Positions 15,838 to 25,481 are shown, counted from the stretch's first letter. The stretch: DNA of 64,000 nt from Paramagnetospirillum magneticum AMB-1 (GCF_000009985.1 NC_007626.1:2288011-2352010), one strand, 5' to 3'. Translations and numbers: made by a program. Notes: a model not told the origin generated them from the letters alone.

Positions 15838-17478
15838 CTATTCGTCTTTGAACCGAAACAGCATGAAAGTGATGGAATCCTGCAGGGCTTCCAGCGAGGC
15901 TTCCAGCACGTTGGTGTGCACGCCCACCGTGGTCCAGCGATGACCCTTGTCGTCCTCGCTTTCGATGGTGACGCGGGTCTTGGCGGCGGTGCCCACGGTG
16001 CTTTCGGTGATGCGCACCCGGTAGTCCTTGAGCTCCAGCGCGGTCAGGGCCGGATAGACCCGGGTCAGAACCTTGCGCAGCGCCACGTCGAAGGCGTGGA
16101 CCGGGCCGGTGCCTTCGCCCACTTCCATGTATTCGGTGCCGCCGACCTCGACCTTGACGGTGGCTTCCGACAGGGTGATCCACTCGCCATGGGCATTGCG
16201 GCGACGCTCGTCGATGACGCGGTAACGCTCCAGGGCGAAGTATTCCGGCACCTCGCCCAGCGCCCGGCGCACCAGCAGTTCGAAGCTGGCGGCGGCCTGG
16301 TCGTAGGCGTAGCCCTCATGCTCCAGGCGCTTGACCAGATCCACCAGGTCGGTGGCCTCGCGGGCGTCGAAGGTGACCTGCATCTGGTCGACCACCCGCA
16401 CCAGGCTTTCGCGCTTGACCGAGTCCAGGTCGATGCCGATCTCGGTCAGGCGCGCCACCAGATTGGAGCGCCCGGCCTGATCGGACATGACGATGTGGCG
16501 CATGTTGCCCACCGAGGCCGGGTCCACGTGCTCGTAGCACTTGGGGTCCTTGGCCACGGCCGAGACATGCAGGCCGCCCTTGTGGGCGAAGGCCGACTTG
16601 CCCACATAGGGCTGGCCGCGATTGGGGGTGCGGTCCAGCACTTCGTCCAGGGCCCGCGATACCGAGACCAGATTCTTCAGGTCTTCCGGGGCGATGCCGG
16701 TATCAAAGCCCATCTTCAGCATCAGGGCTGGGATGATGGAGATCAGGTTGGCGTTGCCGCAGCGCTCTCCCAGCCCGTTCAGGGTGCCCTGAATCTGGCG
16801 CACGCCGGCTTCGACGGCCGCCAGGGAATTGGCCACGGCCGTGTCTGAATCGTTGTGACAGTGCACGCCCAGGTGAGAGCCGGGGATGCCGCCTTTGATC
16901 ACTTCGCCGACGATGCGGCGCATCTCGTGGGGCAGAGTGCCGCCATTGGTGTCGCACAGCACCACCCAGCGGGCGCCCGCGTCATAAGCGGCCTTGGCCG
17001 CCGCCAGGGCATAGGCCGGATTGGCCTTGTAGCCGTCGAAGAAATGTTCGGCGTCGAACATCACTTCCTCGACCTTGGTCCGGGCATGCTGCACCGAATC
17101 GGCGACCATGCGCAGGTTCTCGTCCAGTTCGATGCCGAGCGCCACGGTGACCTGGAAGTCCCAGCTCTTGCCCACCATGGTGGCGACGCGGGCCGGGGTG
17201 ACCAGCAGGGCGTTCAGCCCGGGATCGTTGTCGGCCGAGCGGCCGGCGCGCCGCGTCATGCCGAAGGCGGTCAGGCGCGAGCGCTTGAAGGCCGGCGGAT
17301 CGGCGAAGAAGGCGTCGTCGGTGGGATTGGCACCGGGCCAGCCACCCTCGACGTAATCGATGCCGATTCGGTCAAGCTCGCGCGCGATCCGCACCTTGTC
17401 GGCGGCGGAAAAGTCCACTCCCTGGGTCTGCGCACCATCGCGCAGGGTGGTGTCGTAGAGATAAACGCGCTCGGCCAT
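15838..17478 (-). CDS. cimA: (R)-citramalate synthase CimA
   Basis: A 546-residue enzyme of the HMG-lyase-like/alpha-isopropylmalate synthase group. VYLYDTTLRDGAQTQGVDFS is the substrate- and metal-binding start of the TIM barrel, and GVHCHNDSDTAVANSLAA carries the HxH metal ligands. The C-terminal third is the regulatory LeuA-type dimer domain (from about residue 415). The long form with TQGVDFS points to CimA, which condenses pyruvate and acetyl-CoA to citramalate for isoleucine synthesis without threonine. Feedback control by isoleucine is usual for the family. The gene stands alone with a 180-base upstream gap. Confidence 0.92.
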   Translation of the reverse strand: MAERVYLYDTTLRDGAQTQGVDFSAADKVRIARELDRIGIDYVEGGWPGANPTDDAFFADPPAFKRSRLTAFGMTRRAGRSADNDPGLNALLVTPARVATMVGKSWDFQVTVALGIELDENLRMVADSVQHARTKVEEVMFDAEHFFDGYKANPAYALAAAKAAYDAGARWVVLCDTNGGTLPHEMRRIVGEVIKGGIPGSHLGVHCHNDSDTAVANSLAAVEAGVRQIQGTLNGLGERCGNANLISIIPALMLKMGFDTGIAPEDLKNLVSVSRALDEVLDRTPNRGQPYVGKSAFAHKGGLHVSAVAKDPKCYEHVDPASVGNMRHIVMSDQAGRSNLVARLTEIGIDLDSVKRESLVRVVDQMQVTFDAREATDLVDLVKRLEHEGYAYDQAAASFELLVRRALGEVPEYFALERYRVIDERRRNAHGEWITLSEATVKVEVGGTEYMEVGEGTGPVHAFDVALRKVLTRVYPALTALELKDYRVRITESTVGTAAKTRVTIESEDDKGHRWTTVGVHTNVLEASLEALQDSITFMLFRFKDE

Positions 17479-17658
17479 GACGATCTCGATCCGCCCGGAA
17501 AACGTTGGGAAAGAGGGGAAAGATGCCCCATCCGGGGGGTATTGGGCAAGGCCTTAGCTCATTTGGCGGTCAATGGCTGTGTGAGCAATATCACGGTAAT
17601 TGCCACCCAGTCTGTGATTAGTGTGACGGGTCAAGAACAGTTTTCGTGGGCCAATGAT

Positions 17659-18063
17659 ATGAGAAGGCTCTTCATAATTCGTGCAGTGATCGCGACCTTC
17701 TGTGTGAATGTCTTCACATTCGGCTTTTTCATGATGGATGCACTGGGAAAGAACTATCGCAGCCCTGAACAGGTTGGCGTGGCGTCCTCGCGCGGCTTGC
17801 CGGACCTTGAAAATGCCAGCCGTGACAGCGGTAGCATTGCCTTTGCCGAATATTCCGCCGCCCATCCCAGCCTGCCCAAGGGCTCCCTGGTCGAGGTCTG
17901 GCGGCCGGAAGACCGCCGCTCCGTGGTGGTTCGAATTGATGACAAGGGACCCGGAGACGGGCGAATCTTGGCTCTGTCCGACCCAGCCGCACGGCGCCTC
18001 GGGTTGGTTGGAGAGACGACAGCCGTCGTGGCCCTGCGGGTGGTCGGCCGTGAAAATAAGTAA
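17659..18063 (+). CDS. Membrane-anchored RlpA-like double-psi beta-barrel protein
   Basis: 134 residues. An N-terminal hydrophobic stretch (LFIIRAVIATFCVNVFTFGF) is a signal anchor or uncleaved signal. The C-terminal 80 residues resemble the RlpA fold: AEYSAAHPSLPKGSLVEV, VVVRIDDKGPGDGRILALS (cited as RIDDKGP and DGRILALSDPAARRLG) with the acidic residue of the NDRGP motif retained. It lacks the SWYG segment seen in the next gene, so the barrel is shortened. RlpA proteins cleave naked glycan strands in the periplasm. It is followed by a second RlpA gene 128 bases downstream and is likely a diverged paralogue. Confidence 0.6.
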   Translation: MRRLFIIRAVIATFCVNVFTFGFFMMDALGKNYRSPEQVGVASSRGLPDLENASRDSGSIAFAEYSAAHPSLPKGSLVEVWRPEDRRSVVVRIDDKGPGDGRILALSDPAARRLGLVGETTAVVALRVVGRENK

Positions 18064-18191
18064 AAACGCGTATGTTGATATTTATTTGTATTTACAAATT
18101 GTTCGCAACTGTGTAGCAATTCACAGTTCGTTAGGAACGCTCCGGGCAGAATGCTCCGCAATTGATGCAGGCAAGATGCAGGACTGAAACG

Positions 18192-18587
18192 ATGAAGGCA
18201 CTCAAGATCGCGGCTTTGGCCGCCGTGCTTGCGGCAGCCACGTCACTTCCGGCTTCGGCTGAAATGGCCCACACTGCGGCCCTGGGACACGAGAGCTACG
18301 GCGTCGCCTCGTGGTATGGGCCGGGTTTCAAGGGCAACCGCACCGCCAGCGGCGAGAAGTTCGACCCCAAGGCCCTGACGGCCGCCCATACCACTCTGCC
18401 TTTCGGCACCTTGGTCGAGGTATCTCGGCCAGGCAAGAAGAAGTCGGTGATCGTCGTGGTCACCGATCGCGGCCCCTATGCGGCGGGGCGTGCCATCGAC
18501 CTGTCCCGGGCCGCCGCCCGGCGGCTGCACATGAGCTATCTCGGTGCCGTGCCGGTCAGGATGCAGGTGGTGGGGATGACGGAGTAA
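18192..18587 (+). CDS. rlpA: RlpA-like septal ring lytic transglycosylase family protein
   Basis: 131 residues. A cleavable signal peptide (MKALKIAALAAVLAAATSLP ending near ASA) leads to GVASWYGPGFKGNRTASGEK, LPFGTLVEVSRPGKKK and VVVTDRGPYAAGRAIDLSRA, the complete double-psi beta-barrel signature with the catalytic-type Asp in TDRGPY. There is no SPOR domain and no lipobox, so it is a short periplasmic form. I chose the ATG at 18192 because it starts the signal peptide; a start at 18162 would add ten unfavourable residues. A small stem AACTGTG/CACAGTT lies upstream (18107-18128). Confidence 0.85.
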   Translation: MKALKIAALAAVLAAATSLPASAEMAHTAALGHESYGVASWYGPGFKGNRTASGEKFDPKALTAAHTTLPFGTLVEVSRPGKKKSVIVVVTDRGPYAAGRAIDLSRAAARRLHMSYLGAVPVRMQVVGMTE

Positions 18588-18664
18588 CGGAACGCCGGGG
18601 CCGCATTGGCCCCGGACGTCCGCCTCGGTCTCAGCGATCGCCCGATCTTAGCGATGGCCCGGTC

Positions 18665-19129
18665 TTAACGATGGGAGGCCTTGGTTACCGTTCCGGTGAC
18701 CGGGTCCACCTGGAAGCGGGCCGGGGCGTCGTCATCGTCGCGGGCCGCCACCACATACGAAGCATTCTTCCATTTCAGCTCCGACAGGTTCCAGTGGCCC
18801 TGTTCGGCGGCGGCCAGCATGGCCTTGACCGCATTGGTATCGGTTTCCGGCACCGTGGTGTCGCTGATCCGAGCCGCCTCGGGCAGGAGCTCGCCGGTCC
18901 GGGCGTCCACCTCGAAGGTGGCCAGCTGGCCCGACGGCGCCCGCACGGTGGCGTGGTAGCGGCCATGGTCGCGGTCGAGGGCGCGCAGGTCGTGGCCATC
19001 GGCCACCATCTGGTTGAGGATGACGGCGGGGGGCAGGGCGTCGCCGAGCGGCCGGCTCTTGGCCTGGGCGACGGAGGTCAGGGCGAGAGTGGCAACGCTG
19101 GCGGCAATCAGGGTGGTCTTGGTCAACAT
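18665..19129 (-). CDS. Exported PepSY-like protein with two repeats
   Basis: 154 residues with an N-terminal signal peptide (LTKTTLIAASVATLALTSVA, cleavage near AQA). The mature part has two related units: GRYHATVRAPSGQLATFEVD followed by ARTGEL, and ASYVVAARDDDDAPARFQVD followed by PVTGTV. The pattern of Y.V....G....F.VD..TG.. is that of PepSY domains, which are often protease inhibitors or sensors in the periplasm. The ATG at 19129 starts the signal peptide. It is convergent with the rlpA gene. The specific role is unknown. Confidence 0.65.
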   Translation of the reverse strand: MLTKTTLIAASVATLALTSVAQAKSRPLGDALPPAVILNQMVADGHDLRALDRDHGRYHATVRAPSGQLATFEVDARTGELLPEAARISDTTVPETDTNAVKAMLAAAEQGHWNLSELKWKNASYVVAARDDDDAPARFQVDPVTGTVTKASHR

Positions 19130-19219
19130 GGCGAGGTCTCCGGTTGGTGAGGCTTTGAACTGGAGACAGAATGCCCCAGGCCACCCCAACCGGAGCTGAA
19201 CCGCTGGTTCATGCGGCGT

Positions 19220-20428
19220 TCAGATAACGCCTTTGCTCTTAAGCTCGGCGATCTCGGCCTCGCCGAGACCCAGCAGCCCGCCATAAACCCGGGCGTTGTC
19301 CTCGCCCAGGCGGGGGCCGAGATGGTCGACCCGGCCGGGGGTGGCCGAAAGCTTGGGGACCACGCCGGGCACGACGACGCCGCCCAGGACCGCATCGGCC
19401 ACCTCCAGCAGGTTGCCGCGGGCCTGGAATTGCGGGTCCTCGAAGATGTCGGCGATGGTGTTGAGCGGGGCGGCGGGCACCTCGAAGTCCAGGCAAAGCT
19501 CCATCACCGTCTCGCGCGGGCGGGTGGCGGCCCAATGGCCGACCAGGGCATCCACGTCGGCGCGCTCGGCCAGCCGGTTGCGCAGCAATCCCCACTTGGC
19601 GCCGTCGGCCAGTTCGGGGCGCTCCATGGCCTCGGCCAGCCGGGCGAACATGCGGTCGGTGGTGCAGGCCAGCGCCACCCACTTGCCATCGCCGCAACGG
19701 AAATGGCCGTGGGGGCAGGCATTGACCGTGCCGGCGCCTTCACGTTCGCGCACCTTGCCGAACATGGCGAAGGCGGGGGCGATCTCGTCGAGGGCACGAA
19801 ACACCGATTCGTACAGGGCGAGGTCGATGACCTGACCCTCGCCGGTGGCATCCCGGTGCCGCAGCGCCAGCAGCACGCCGATGGCGCCGTAAAGGCCGCT
19901 CATGTAATCGGCCAGGGAGGTGGAGCCGGGGGTCACCGGCACGTCGCCCGGCATGCCGGCCAGATAGGACAGGCCGCCGAAGGCGTGGGCGATGCGGGCA
20001 AAGCCCGGGCGGTCCTTGTAGGGGCCGGTCTGGCCATAGCCCGAGATGCGCAGCAGGATCAGCCCCGGATTGACCCGGCGCAACTCCTCCCAGCCCAGTC
20101 CCCATTTCTCGAGCGTGCCGGGGCGGAAATTCTCGGCGATGACGTCGGTGCGGGCCACCAGTTTGAGGAACAGCTCGCGGCCTTCGGGCTTGCGCAGGTC
20201 CAGGGTCACCGAATTCTTGTTGCGCGCCTCGGACAGCCACATCAGCGAATCGCCGTCGCGCTCGGTGATGGAGCCGAAGCGGCGGAAGGTGTCGCCGCCG
20301 CCCGGCTGCTCCACCTTGATCACCTCGGCACCGAATTCGCCCAGAATGGCGGCGGCATAGGGCGCCGCGATGAAGGTGGCGATGTCGAGGACGCGAATAC
20401 CGTCCAGGGGGCGCTTTGGATGGGCCAT
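19220..20428 (-). CDS. CaiB/BaiF family (class III) CoA-transferase
   Basis: 402 residues, the usual family length. The N-terminus LDGIRVLDIATFIAAPYAAA and FGAEVIKVEQPGGGD is diagnostic. NSVTLDLRKPEGRELFLKL and VIAENFRPGTLEKWGLG follow. The catalytic Asp that forms the aspartyl-CoA anhydride is likely the one in SLADYMSGLYGA. These enzymes move CoA between carboxylic acids without energy cost. The acids used here cannot be read from sequence. It is not within the benzoate cluster, although a role in aromatic or dicarboxylic acid activation is possible. Confidence 0.9.
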   Translation of the reverse strand: MAHPKRPLDGIRVLDIATFIAAPYAAAILGEFGAEVIKVEQPGGGDTFRRFGSITERDGDSLMWLSEARNKNSVTLDLRKPEGRELFLKLVARTDVIAENFRPGTLEKWGLGWEELRRVNPGLILLRISGYGQTGPYKDRPGFARIAHAFGGLSYLAGMPGDVPVTPGSTSLADYMSGLYGAIGVLLALRHRDATGEGQVIDLALYESVFRALDEIAPAFAMFGKVREREGAGTVNACPHGHFRCGDGKWVALACTTDRMFARLAEAMERPELADGAKWGLLRNRLAERADVDALVGHWAATRPRETVMELCLDFEVPAAPLNTIADIFEDPQFQARGNLLEVADAVLGGVVVPGVVPKLSATPGRVDHLGPRLGEDNARVYGGLLGLGEAEIAELKSKGVI

Positions 20429-20480
20429 GATCTCCCGCCGGCAATGAACCGTCTTGATACCATGCCCGATCTCGGCCGAG

Positions 20481-22433
20481 CTACACGGTCTTGACGCTGC
20501 CCAGGAAGGTTTCCACGTGGCGGCCCAGGCTGGTCCCCGCCACCTTCAGTTCGTCGGCCACCTTGAACATGGTGGACGCCATCTCCCCGGTCATATGGGC
20601 CGCCGACGAGACCTCGGAAATATTGCTGGTCACCTCCTGGTTCCCATTGGCGGCTTCCTGGACGTTGCGGACGATTTCCTGGGTGGCGGCGTTCTGCTCC
20701 TCGACCGCGGCGGCGATGGAGGACACCACCTCGTCGACCCGGCCGATGGCGACGCCCACCGCCTTGATGGCGGCCACGGCGTTTTGGGTGGAGGACTGGA
20801 TGCCGCCGATCTGCTCGGCGATCTCGCTGGTGGCCTTGGCGGTCTGGGTGGCCAGATGCTTGACCTCGCCCGCCACCACGGCAAAGCCCTTGCCGGCCTC
20901 GCCCGCCCGGGCGGCCTCGATGGTGGCGTTCAGCGCCAACAGATTGGTCTGGGCGGCGATGTCGGTGATCAGGCCGACGATCTCGCCGATTTTCTGGGCG
21001 GCGGTGGACAGGCCCTCCACGGTGGCGTCGGCGGTGTGCACGCCGTCGACCGCATCCTGGGTGATGCGGGTGGTGTCTTGCACCCGCCGGCTGATTTCCT
21101 GGGTGGAGGCTCCCAGTTCCTCGGCGGCGCTGGCCACGGTCTGGATGTTGGAGGACGCTTCCTCCGCGGCGGCGGCCACGGCCGAACTTTGACGCGAGGT
21201 CTGCTCGGCAGCGGCGTGCAGGTTGGTGGAGGTGGTGTGGACACTCTCCACCGCGCCCTCGACCTTGCCGATGACGCGGCGGATCATCACGTCGAAATCG
21301 GCGGTCAGAAGCTCCCGCTTGTGCGAGCGCGCCAGCTGCTCTTCGCGAGCCGCCCTGGCCTCGTCCTCCAGCTTCTCCGAACGGATCAGGCCGTCCTTGA
21401 AGATCTGGACCGAACGCGCCATCTCGGCGATCTCGTCGTGGCCGTCGGCATAGGGAACCATGATCGCCCGGTCGCCGCCCGCCAGGGCGGTCATGACGCC
21501 GGTGATGCCGCGCACCGGTAGGACGATGGATCGGCTGATGACCCAGCTCAGGATCAGGAACGCGACGGTCGCGCCAATGGCGATGAACGTCGACAGCCCC
21601 ACCACCAGGTTGTGAATGGCATCATCTTCGGCATCCACCTGATTGCCCATGGCAATGGCGAAGTCGGCGATCTTGTCGAAAGCCGGCGCGAAGCTGGCAT
21701 AGGCGGAACTCATCTCCGCCACGGCCTTGCGCTTGCTCTGATCGGCGTCGATCATCTTGCCGATCGCCAAGGCATAGGCCTCGATCAGGGGGCGAAGCTC
21801 GGACTTTTGCGACGACGGCAGGTCGGAACGCTGGAGATTGTCCAGGAAGGCGGCGGCCTCGGCCTCGATCTTGGCGCGATATTCCAGGTTGCCGCGCAGA
21901 AGATAGTCCTTCTCGTGGCGGCGCAGCATCAGCATGTGATTGACGAGGTCTTGCCGTCCCTGGCCGGCGACCGCCTTTTCCACCTTGTGGACGGCGGTGC
22001 GCAGCTCTCCCTGAAGCCCCGATTCCTCGTCGAGTCCGGCGGTGGTCATGGCGGCCGCCACCGCATTCAGGTTCCGGACATAGGTTGCCATTCCGGTTTC
22101 GACGGAGCGGATGTGCGCGGCGGCCGGGGCCAACTCGGGCAGCCGTCCCATGGCGGTTGCCATGGCGATGGTCTCCTCGCCCGCTTTGGCCGCCATGGCG
22201 GCGTATTTGATCTCGTGGCGGATCAGCAGGTCCTTTTCGCTCCGGCGTGCCTCCAGGCTCTTGATCTGCAGAGCCTTGCTGCCGGCGGCGATATCGGCGA
22301 AGGCCTTCCGCCGGGCATCCATTTTATCCAGCGTCCCCAGGGACCAGAAAATCAGGGCCGCAAGCCCGAGAATCAAGGAAATACCCGTGGCGGCCATAGT
22401 GATGACGCGGGCATTGATCGAGACCTTGTTCAT
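20481..22433 (-). CDS. Methyl-accepting chemotaxis protein with helical bimodular-type sensor
   Basis: 650 residues. Membrane helix 1 is about residues 12-32 and helix 2 about 275-300, enclosing a long helical periplasmic region. MLMLRRHEKDYLLRGN in that region is characteristic of HBM-type sensor domains. A HAMP linker follows (about 300-355), then the signalling domain with the conserved hairpin tip EIVGLITDIAAQTNLLALNA followed by TIEAARAGEAGKGFAVVAGEV. The C-terminus lacks a pentapeptide tether. Ligand unknown. No che genes are nearby, so it joins a chemotaxis array encoded elsewhere. Confidence 0.92.
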   Translation of the reverse strand: MNKVSINARVITMAATGISLILGLAALIFWSLGTLDKMDARRKAFADIAAGSKALQIKSLEARRSEKDLLIRHEIKYAAMAAKAGEETIAMATAMGRLPELAPAAAHIRSVETGMATYVRNLNAVAAAMTTAGLDEESGLQGELRTAVHKVEKAVAGQGRQDLVNHMLMLRRHEKDYLLRGNLEYRAKIEAEAAAFLDNLQRSDLPSSQKSELRPLIEAYALAIGKMIDADQSKRKAVAEMSSAYASFAPAFDKIADFAIAMGNQVDAEDDAIHNLVVGLSTFIAIGATVAFLILSWVISRSIVLPVRGITGVMTALAGGDRAIMVPYADGHDEIAEMARSVQIFKDGLIRSEKLEDEARAAREEQLARSHKRELLTADFDVMIRRVIGKVEGAVESVHTTSTNLHAAAEQTSRQSSAVAAAAEEASSNIQTVASAAEELGASTQEISRRVQDTTRITQDAVDGVHTADATVEGLSTAAQKIGEIVGLITDIAAQTNLLALNATIEAARAGEAGKGFAVVAGEVKHLATQTAKATSEIAEQIGGIQSSTQNAVAAIKAVGVAIGRVDEVVSSIAAAVEEQNAATQEIVRNVQEAANGNQEVTSNISEVSSAAHMTGEMASTMFKVADELKVAGTSLGRHVETFLGSVKTV

Positions 22434-22550
22434 GGCCGGCGCCCCTTTTAATTAATACAAAAGGCATGTTGTGAGCGCTTGGACTTATGTCAAGGCGCTG
22501 GAGGTAATCGGTGTGACCACCCGGATACTTCAACCTTGCGTCGAAGCATT

Positions 22551-23075
22551 TCAGGCCATGTGCTTGAGCCGCTCGACCCGGATGATGGTCCAGGGCAGGG
22601 CGGCGGCTTCGCGCAGCCATGCCCAGTACCACTCGCGGGCCGGCAGGGTCCGGGGCCAGGCGGCGGATGGGACAACCGCCGGCCCCAATCGGCGAAAGAC
22701 GTAGAGGGTGCGAGGCATGTGGCAGGCGTCAGTCACCACCAGCAGCCGCTTCCAGCCCTTCGCCTCGACCAGGGGCCGCGACATCAGGGCATTGCCGATG
22801 GTGTTGACCGAAGACGTCTCCACATGGACCCGTCCCGGCGGGATGCCGGAAGCCACGGCCAGATCCCGCATGACATGGGCCTCGGGTGTGGCGTGGCGCA
22901 CCGGGCCGCCGCTCATCAGGAGGTGCCTGACGTGGCCCCCGGCGGCCAGCCGCACGCCGTGCTCGACCCTTCGGACCAGGGCCGGGCTGGGGCTGCCGTC
23001 GGGTCGCACCATGGCGCCCAGCACGATGGCGGCGTCAAAGGGCGCGACTGGGCTATCGACAGGAGCGGCGGACAT
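22551..23075 (-). CDS. DUF218/YdcF-like protein
   Basis: 174 residues. DAAIVLGAMVRPDGSPSPAL is the N-terminal strand-loop of DUF218. HLLMSGGPVRHATPEA and SSVNTIGNALMS, followed by LLVVTDACHMPRTLYVFRRLG, complete the family pattern. Members bind nucleotide-like ligands in a Rossmann-type fold, and related ElyC/SanA proteins affect the cell envelope. No membrane segment is present, so it is the soluble YdcF-like form. It is divergent from the methyltransferase gene at 23112 with only 36 bases between start codons. Confidence 0.8.
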   Translation of the reverse strand: MSAAPVDSPVAPFDAAIVLGAMVRPDGSPSPALVRRVEHGVRLAAGGHVRHLLMSGGPVRHATPEAHVMRDLAVASGIPPGRVHVETSSVNTIGNALMSRPLVEAKGWKRLLVVTDACHMPRTLYVFRRLGPAVVPSAAWPRTLPAREWYWAWLREAAALPWTIIRVERLKHMA

Positions 23076-23111
23076 CCCTTAACTGTAATCCTGGAAATCG
23101 AGGAGAGTGTC

Positions 23112-23795
23112 ATGGATAAGCGCCGCAACACCGATGTCATCGTGGAGACCCTTGCCCTTAAAGGCAAGCGGGTCATCGATGTGGGCTGCGGCGACGGCGG
23201 TCTGGTGCGGGCGCTGGCCCGCTTCGGCGCCCATGTGCTGGGGGTGGAGTGCAGCCCGCGCCAGCTGGCCAAGGCCCGTGCCGCCGCCAAAGTGGCCGAC
23301 GAGGAGATCGTCGACGGTGTCGGGCAGGCGTTGCCCGTCGACGACGAAAGCGCCGACGCGGTGGTGTTCTTCAACTCGCTGCACCACATTCCCATCGCCT
23401 TCCAGGCCAAGGCCCTGGCCGAGGCGGCCCGCGTGCTCCGGCCCGGAGGCGAGGTCTATGTTTCCGAGCCGCTGCCCTGGGGCGCCTTCTTCGAGGCAGT
23501 GCGGCCCATCGACGACGAGACCTGGGTGAGGGGGGCGGCGCTGTCTAGCGTCAAGGGCGCCTGGGTTCACGGTCTGGAGGAGGCGAGCGAGTTCACCTAC
23601 CTTCATCCCATGGTGTTCAAGAGCTACGAGGCCTTCCGCGACAAGATCGTCTCGGCCAACGCCGAGCGCGAGGGCAAGTTCGAGGACCTCGACGCCGAGA
23701 TGCGCGAGCGTTTCGCCCGGCTGGCGGCGCCCGCCGAAGACGGCGGCTTCGCCTTCGAGCAGCCCATGCGCGTCAACCTGCTGCGCAAGGAATAG
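23112..23795 (+). CDS. Class I SAM-dependent methyltransferase
   Basis: 227 residues. RVIDVGCGDGGLVRALARFG is motif I of Rossmann methyltransferases. VEC follows as motif II, and DAVVFFNSLHHIP and LRPGGEVYVSEPL correspond to post-motifs of the UbiE/type-11 group. AGGAGAG four bases before the ATG fixes the start. The next gene begins six bases after the stop, so the two are an operon. Substrate unknown; the linked TPR/glycosyltransferase-like gene hints at small-molecule or glycan modification, but that is speculative. Confidence 0.8.
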   Translation: MDKRRNTDVIVETLALKGKRVIDVGCGDGGLVRALARFGAHVLGVECSPRQLAKARAAAKVADEEIVDGVGQALPVDDESADAVVFFNSLHHIPIAFQAKALAEAARVLRPGGEVYVSEPLPWGAFFEAVRPIDDETWVRGAALSSVKGAWVHGLEEASEFTYLHPMVFKSYEAFRDKIVSANAEREGKFEDLDAEMRERFARLAAPAEDGGFAFEQPMRVNLLRKE

Positions 23796-23801
23796 GGGGA
23801 G

Positions 23802-25448
23802 ATGAACAACGCGGTCTTGCTTCAATCCATGTTCCAGCGCGCGGTCCAGGCCTTCAATGGCGGCAATCTGGAGATGGCCGCCGCCGAATGCGAGCGGATG
23901 CTGGGGATTGATCGTCGCAACACGGCCGCCATGCACATCCTGGGCTCGGTCGCTTTCCGCCGCGGCGACCCTGCCGGGGCGGCCGACCTTCTGGCCAAGG
24001 TCGTCAAGCAGGACCCCGGACGAATTCAGGCGGTCATTACCCTGGGCGAGGCCCAGCTGGCCCTGTCGCGCTTTTCGGATGCGGCGGCGAATTTCCGCAA
24101 GGTGGCGGCCGCCCGGCCCGACGACCCGGTCCCGCACTATAACCTGGGGCTGGCGCTGCGCGGGCTCGGTCGCCTCGACGAGGCCGCCGCCGTCCTGGAA
24201 CGATGCCGGGATATGGATCCGTCGGTGCCGGCTCCCTGGAATGTGCTCGGTGACATCCGCCGAGCCCAGGGGCGTTTGGATGAGGCGGTGACCTGTCTGG
24301 AACGGGCCATCCAATTGGATCCCGGCCATTCCATGGCCTACAACAACCTGGGCGTTGCCCTGCAGGCCCAGGATCGGACGGAGGAGGCGATCTCGGTGCT
24401 GGAGCGCGGCCTCGCGCTGCAACCTGACGACCCCGAGCTGCACTATTCCCTGGGATGCTCCTTGCAGGAGGCGACGCGGACGGCCGACGCCACCGCGTCG
24501 TATCGCCGGGCCATCGCCTTGCGCCCCGATTATGGAGCGGCCCATTGGAACCTTTCCCACTCGCTGTTGCGCGGAGGCGATTTCAGCGAGGGCTGGGCCG
24601 AATACGATTGGCGGTGGCAGACCGTCCAGACGGCGGATCGCCACCCACAGCCGCTGTGGACCGGTGATCCCGCCGACGGGCGGACCATCCTGCTGTGGGA
24701 GGAGCAAGGCCTGGGCGATACCCTCCAGTTTATCCGCTTCGCCCCCCAGTTGGCGGCGGCGGGATGGAAGGTCGTCGCAGTGGTGCAAAAGCCGCTCAAG
24801 CTGTTGCTGAGCAATCTTGCCGGTGTCGAAGTGTTGGCTCGGGGCGAGGCGTTGCCGCCCTTTGATGTCCATTGTCCACTCATGGGGCTGCCCGGTCGCC
24901 TGGGGTCCACGCCGGAGACCATACCGAGCCGGCCTTACCTCGCGGCCGAACCGGGCAAGGTGGCGGCCTGGCGGGAGCGACTGGTGTCCCAGGGGCTTCG
25001 TGTCGGCGTTGTTTGGCGCGGAAACCCGGACAACAAGCGCAACCCCTACCGATCCATGCCATCTCCCTTGCTGGCCGGTCTGCTGAATCGGCCCGACGTC
25101 CAACTGGTCAACCTGCAAAAGGATGCGCAGCGGGACGAACTGGACGCCATGGGCGCCGGTGCCAGGCTGTTTGACGCGACCTCGGATCTTACGGATTTCA
25201 GCGATACCGCCGCCCTGGTCGCCAGCCTGGATCTGGTCGTCACGGTCTGCACTTCGGTCTGTCATCTGGCCGGAGGGTTGGGGGTGCCCACCTGGGTTTT
25301 GCTCGATGCCAGAGCCGACTGGCGCTGGTTCGAGGGGCGCCTGGACAGCCCCTGGTATCCTTCGGCGCGTCTGTTCCGTCAGCCTTCTCCCGGCGATTGG
25401 GCGTCGGTGATGGCGCAGGTGAGCGAGGCCTTGCCCGGCTTTAAATGA
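23802..25448 (+). CDS. TPR protein with C-terminal glycosyltransferase-like domain
   Basis: 548 residues. About eight TPR units run from residue 5 to about 270 (for example VPHYNLGLALRGLGRLDEAA and HSMAYNNLGVALQAQDRTEE). After a linker (SLLRGGDFSEGWAEYDWRW) a domain follows with LLWEEQGLGDTLQFIRFAP, VGVVWRGNPDNKRNPYRSMP and a C-terminal DSPWYPSARLFRQPSPGDW. This layout is common in Magnetospirillum-type genomes, where the end domain resembles GT9/heptosyltransferase folds. Related C-terminal modules occur twice in the protein at 46837-50451. The acceptor is unknown. The gene ends in a strong terminator. Confidence 0.8.
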   Translation: MNNAVLLQSMFQRAVQAFNGGNLEMAAAECERMLGIDRRNTAAMHILGSVAFRRGDPAGAADLLAKVVKQDPGRIQAVITLGEAQLALSRFSDAAANFRKVAAARPDDPVPHYNLGLALRGLGRLDEAAAVLERCRDMDPSVPAPWNVLGDIRRAQGRLDEAVTCLERAIQLDPGHSMAYNNLGVALQAQDRTEEAISVLERGLALQPDDPELHYSLGCSLQEATRTADATASYRRAIALRPDYGAAHWNLSHSLLRGGDFSEGWAEYDWRWQTVQTADRHPQPLWTGDPADGRTILLWEEQGLGDTLQFIRFAPQLAAAGWKVVAVVQKPLKLLLSNLAGVEVLARGEALPPFDVHCPLMGLPGRLGSTPETIPSRPYLAAEPGKVAAWRERLVSQGLRVGVVWRGNPDNKRNPYRSMPSPLLAGLLNRPDVQLVNLQKDAQRDELDAMGAGARLFDATSDLTDFSDTAALVASLDLVVTVCTSVCHLAGGLGVPTWVLLDARADWRWFEGRLDSPWYPSARLFRQPSPGDWASVMAQVSEALPGFK

Positions 25449-25481
25449 AAAACCCCCGCCGGGTGGACCGGCGGGGGTTTT
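25449..25481. terminator. Bidirectional terminator between the TPR gene and fdx
   Basis: AAAACCCCCGCCGG (25449-25462) and CCGGCGGGGGTTTT (25468-25481) form a perfect 14-bp stem with A and T tracts on either side, so it can stop both the rightward TPR gene and the leftward benzoate operon that ends with fdx. Confidence 0.9.

Noticed and set aside
23079..25265. 728-residue minus-strand frame across the methyltransferase and TPR genes
   Set aside because: Antisense shadow; the plus-strand genes have ribosome-binding sites and recognisable motifs.
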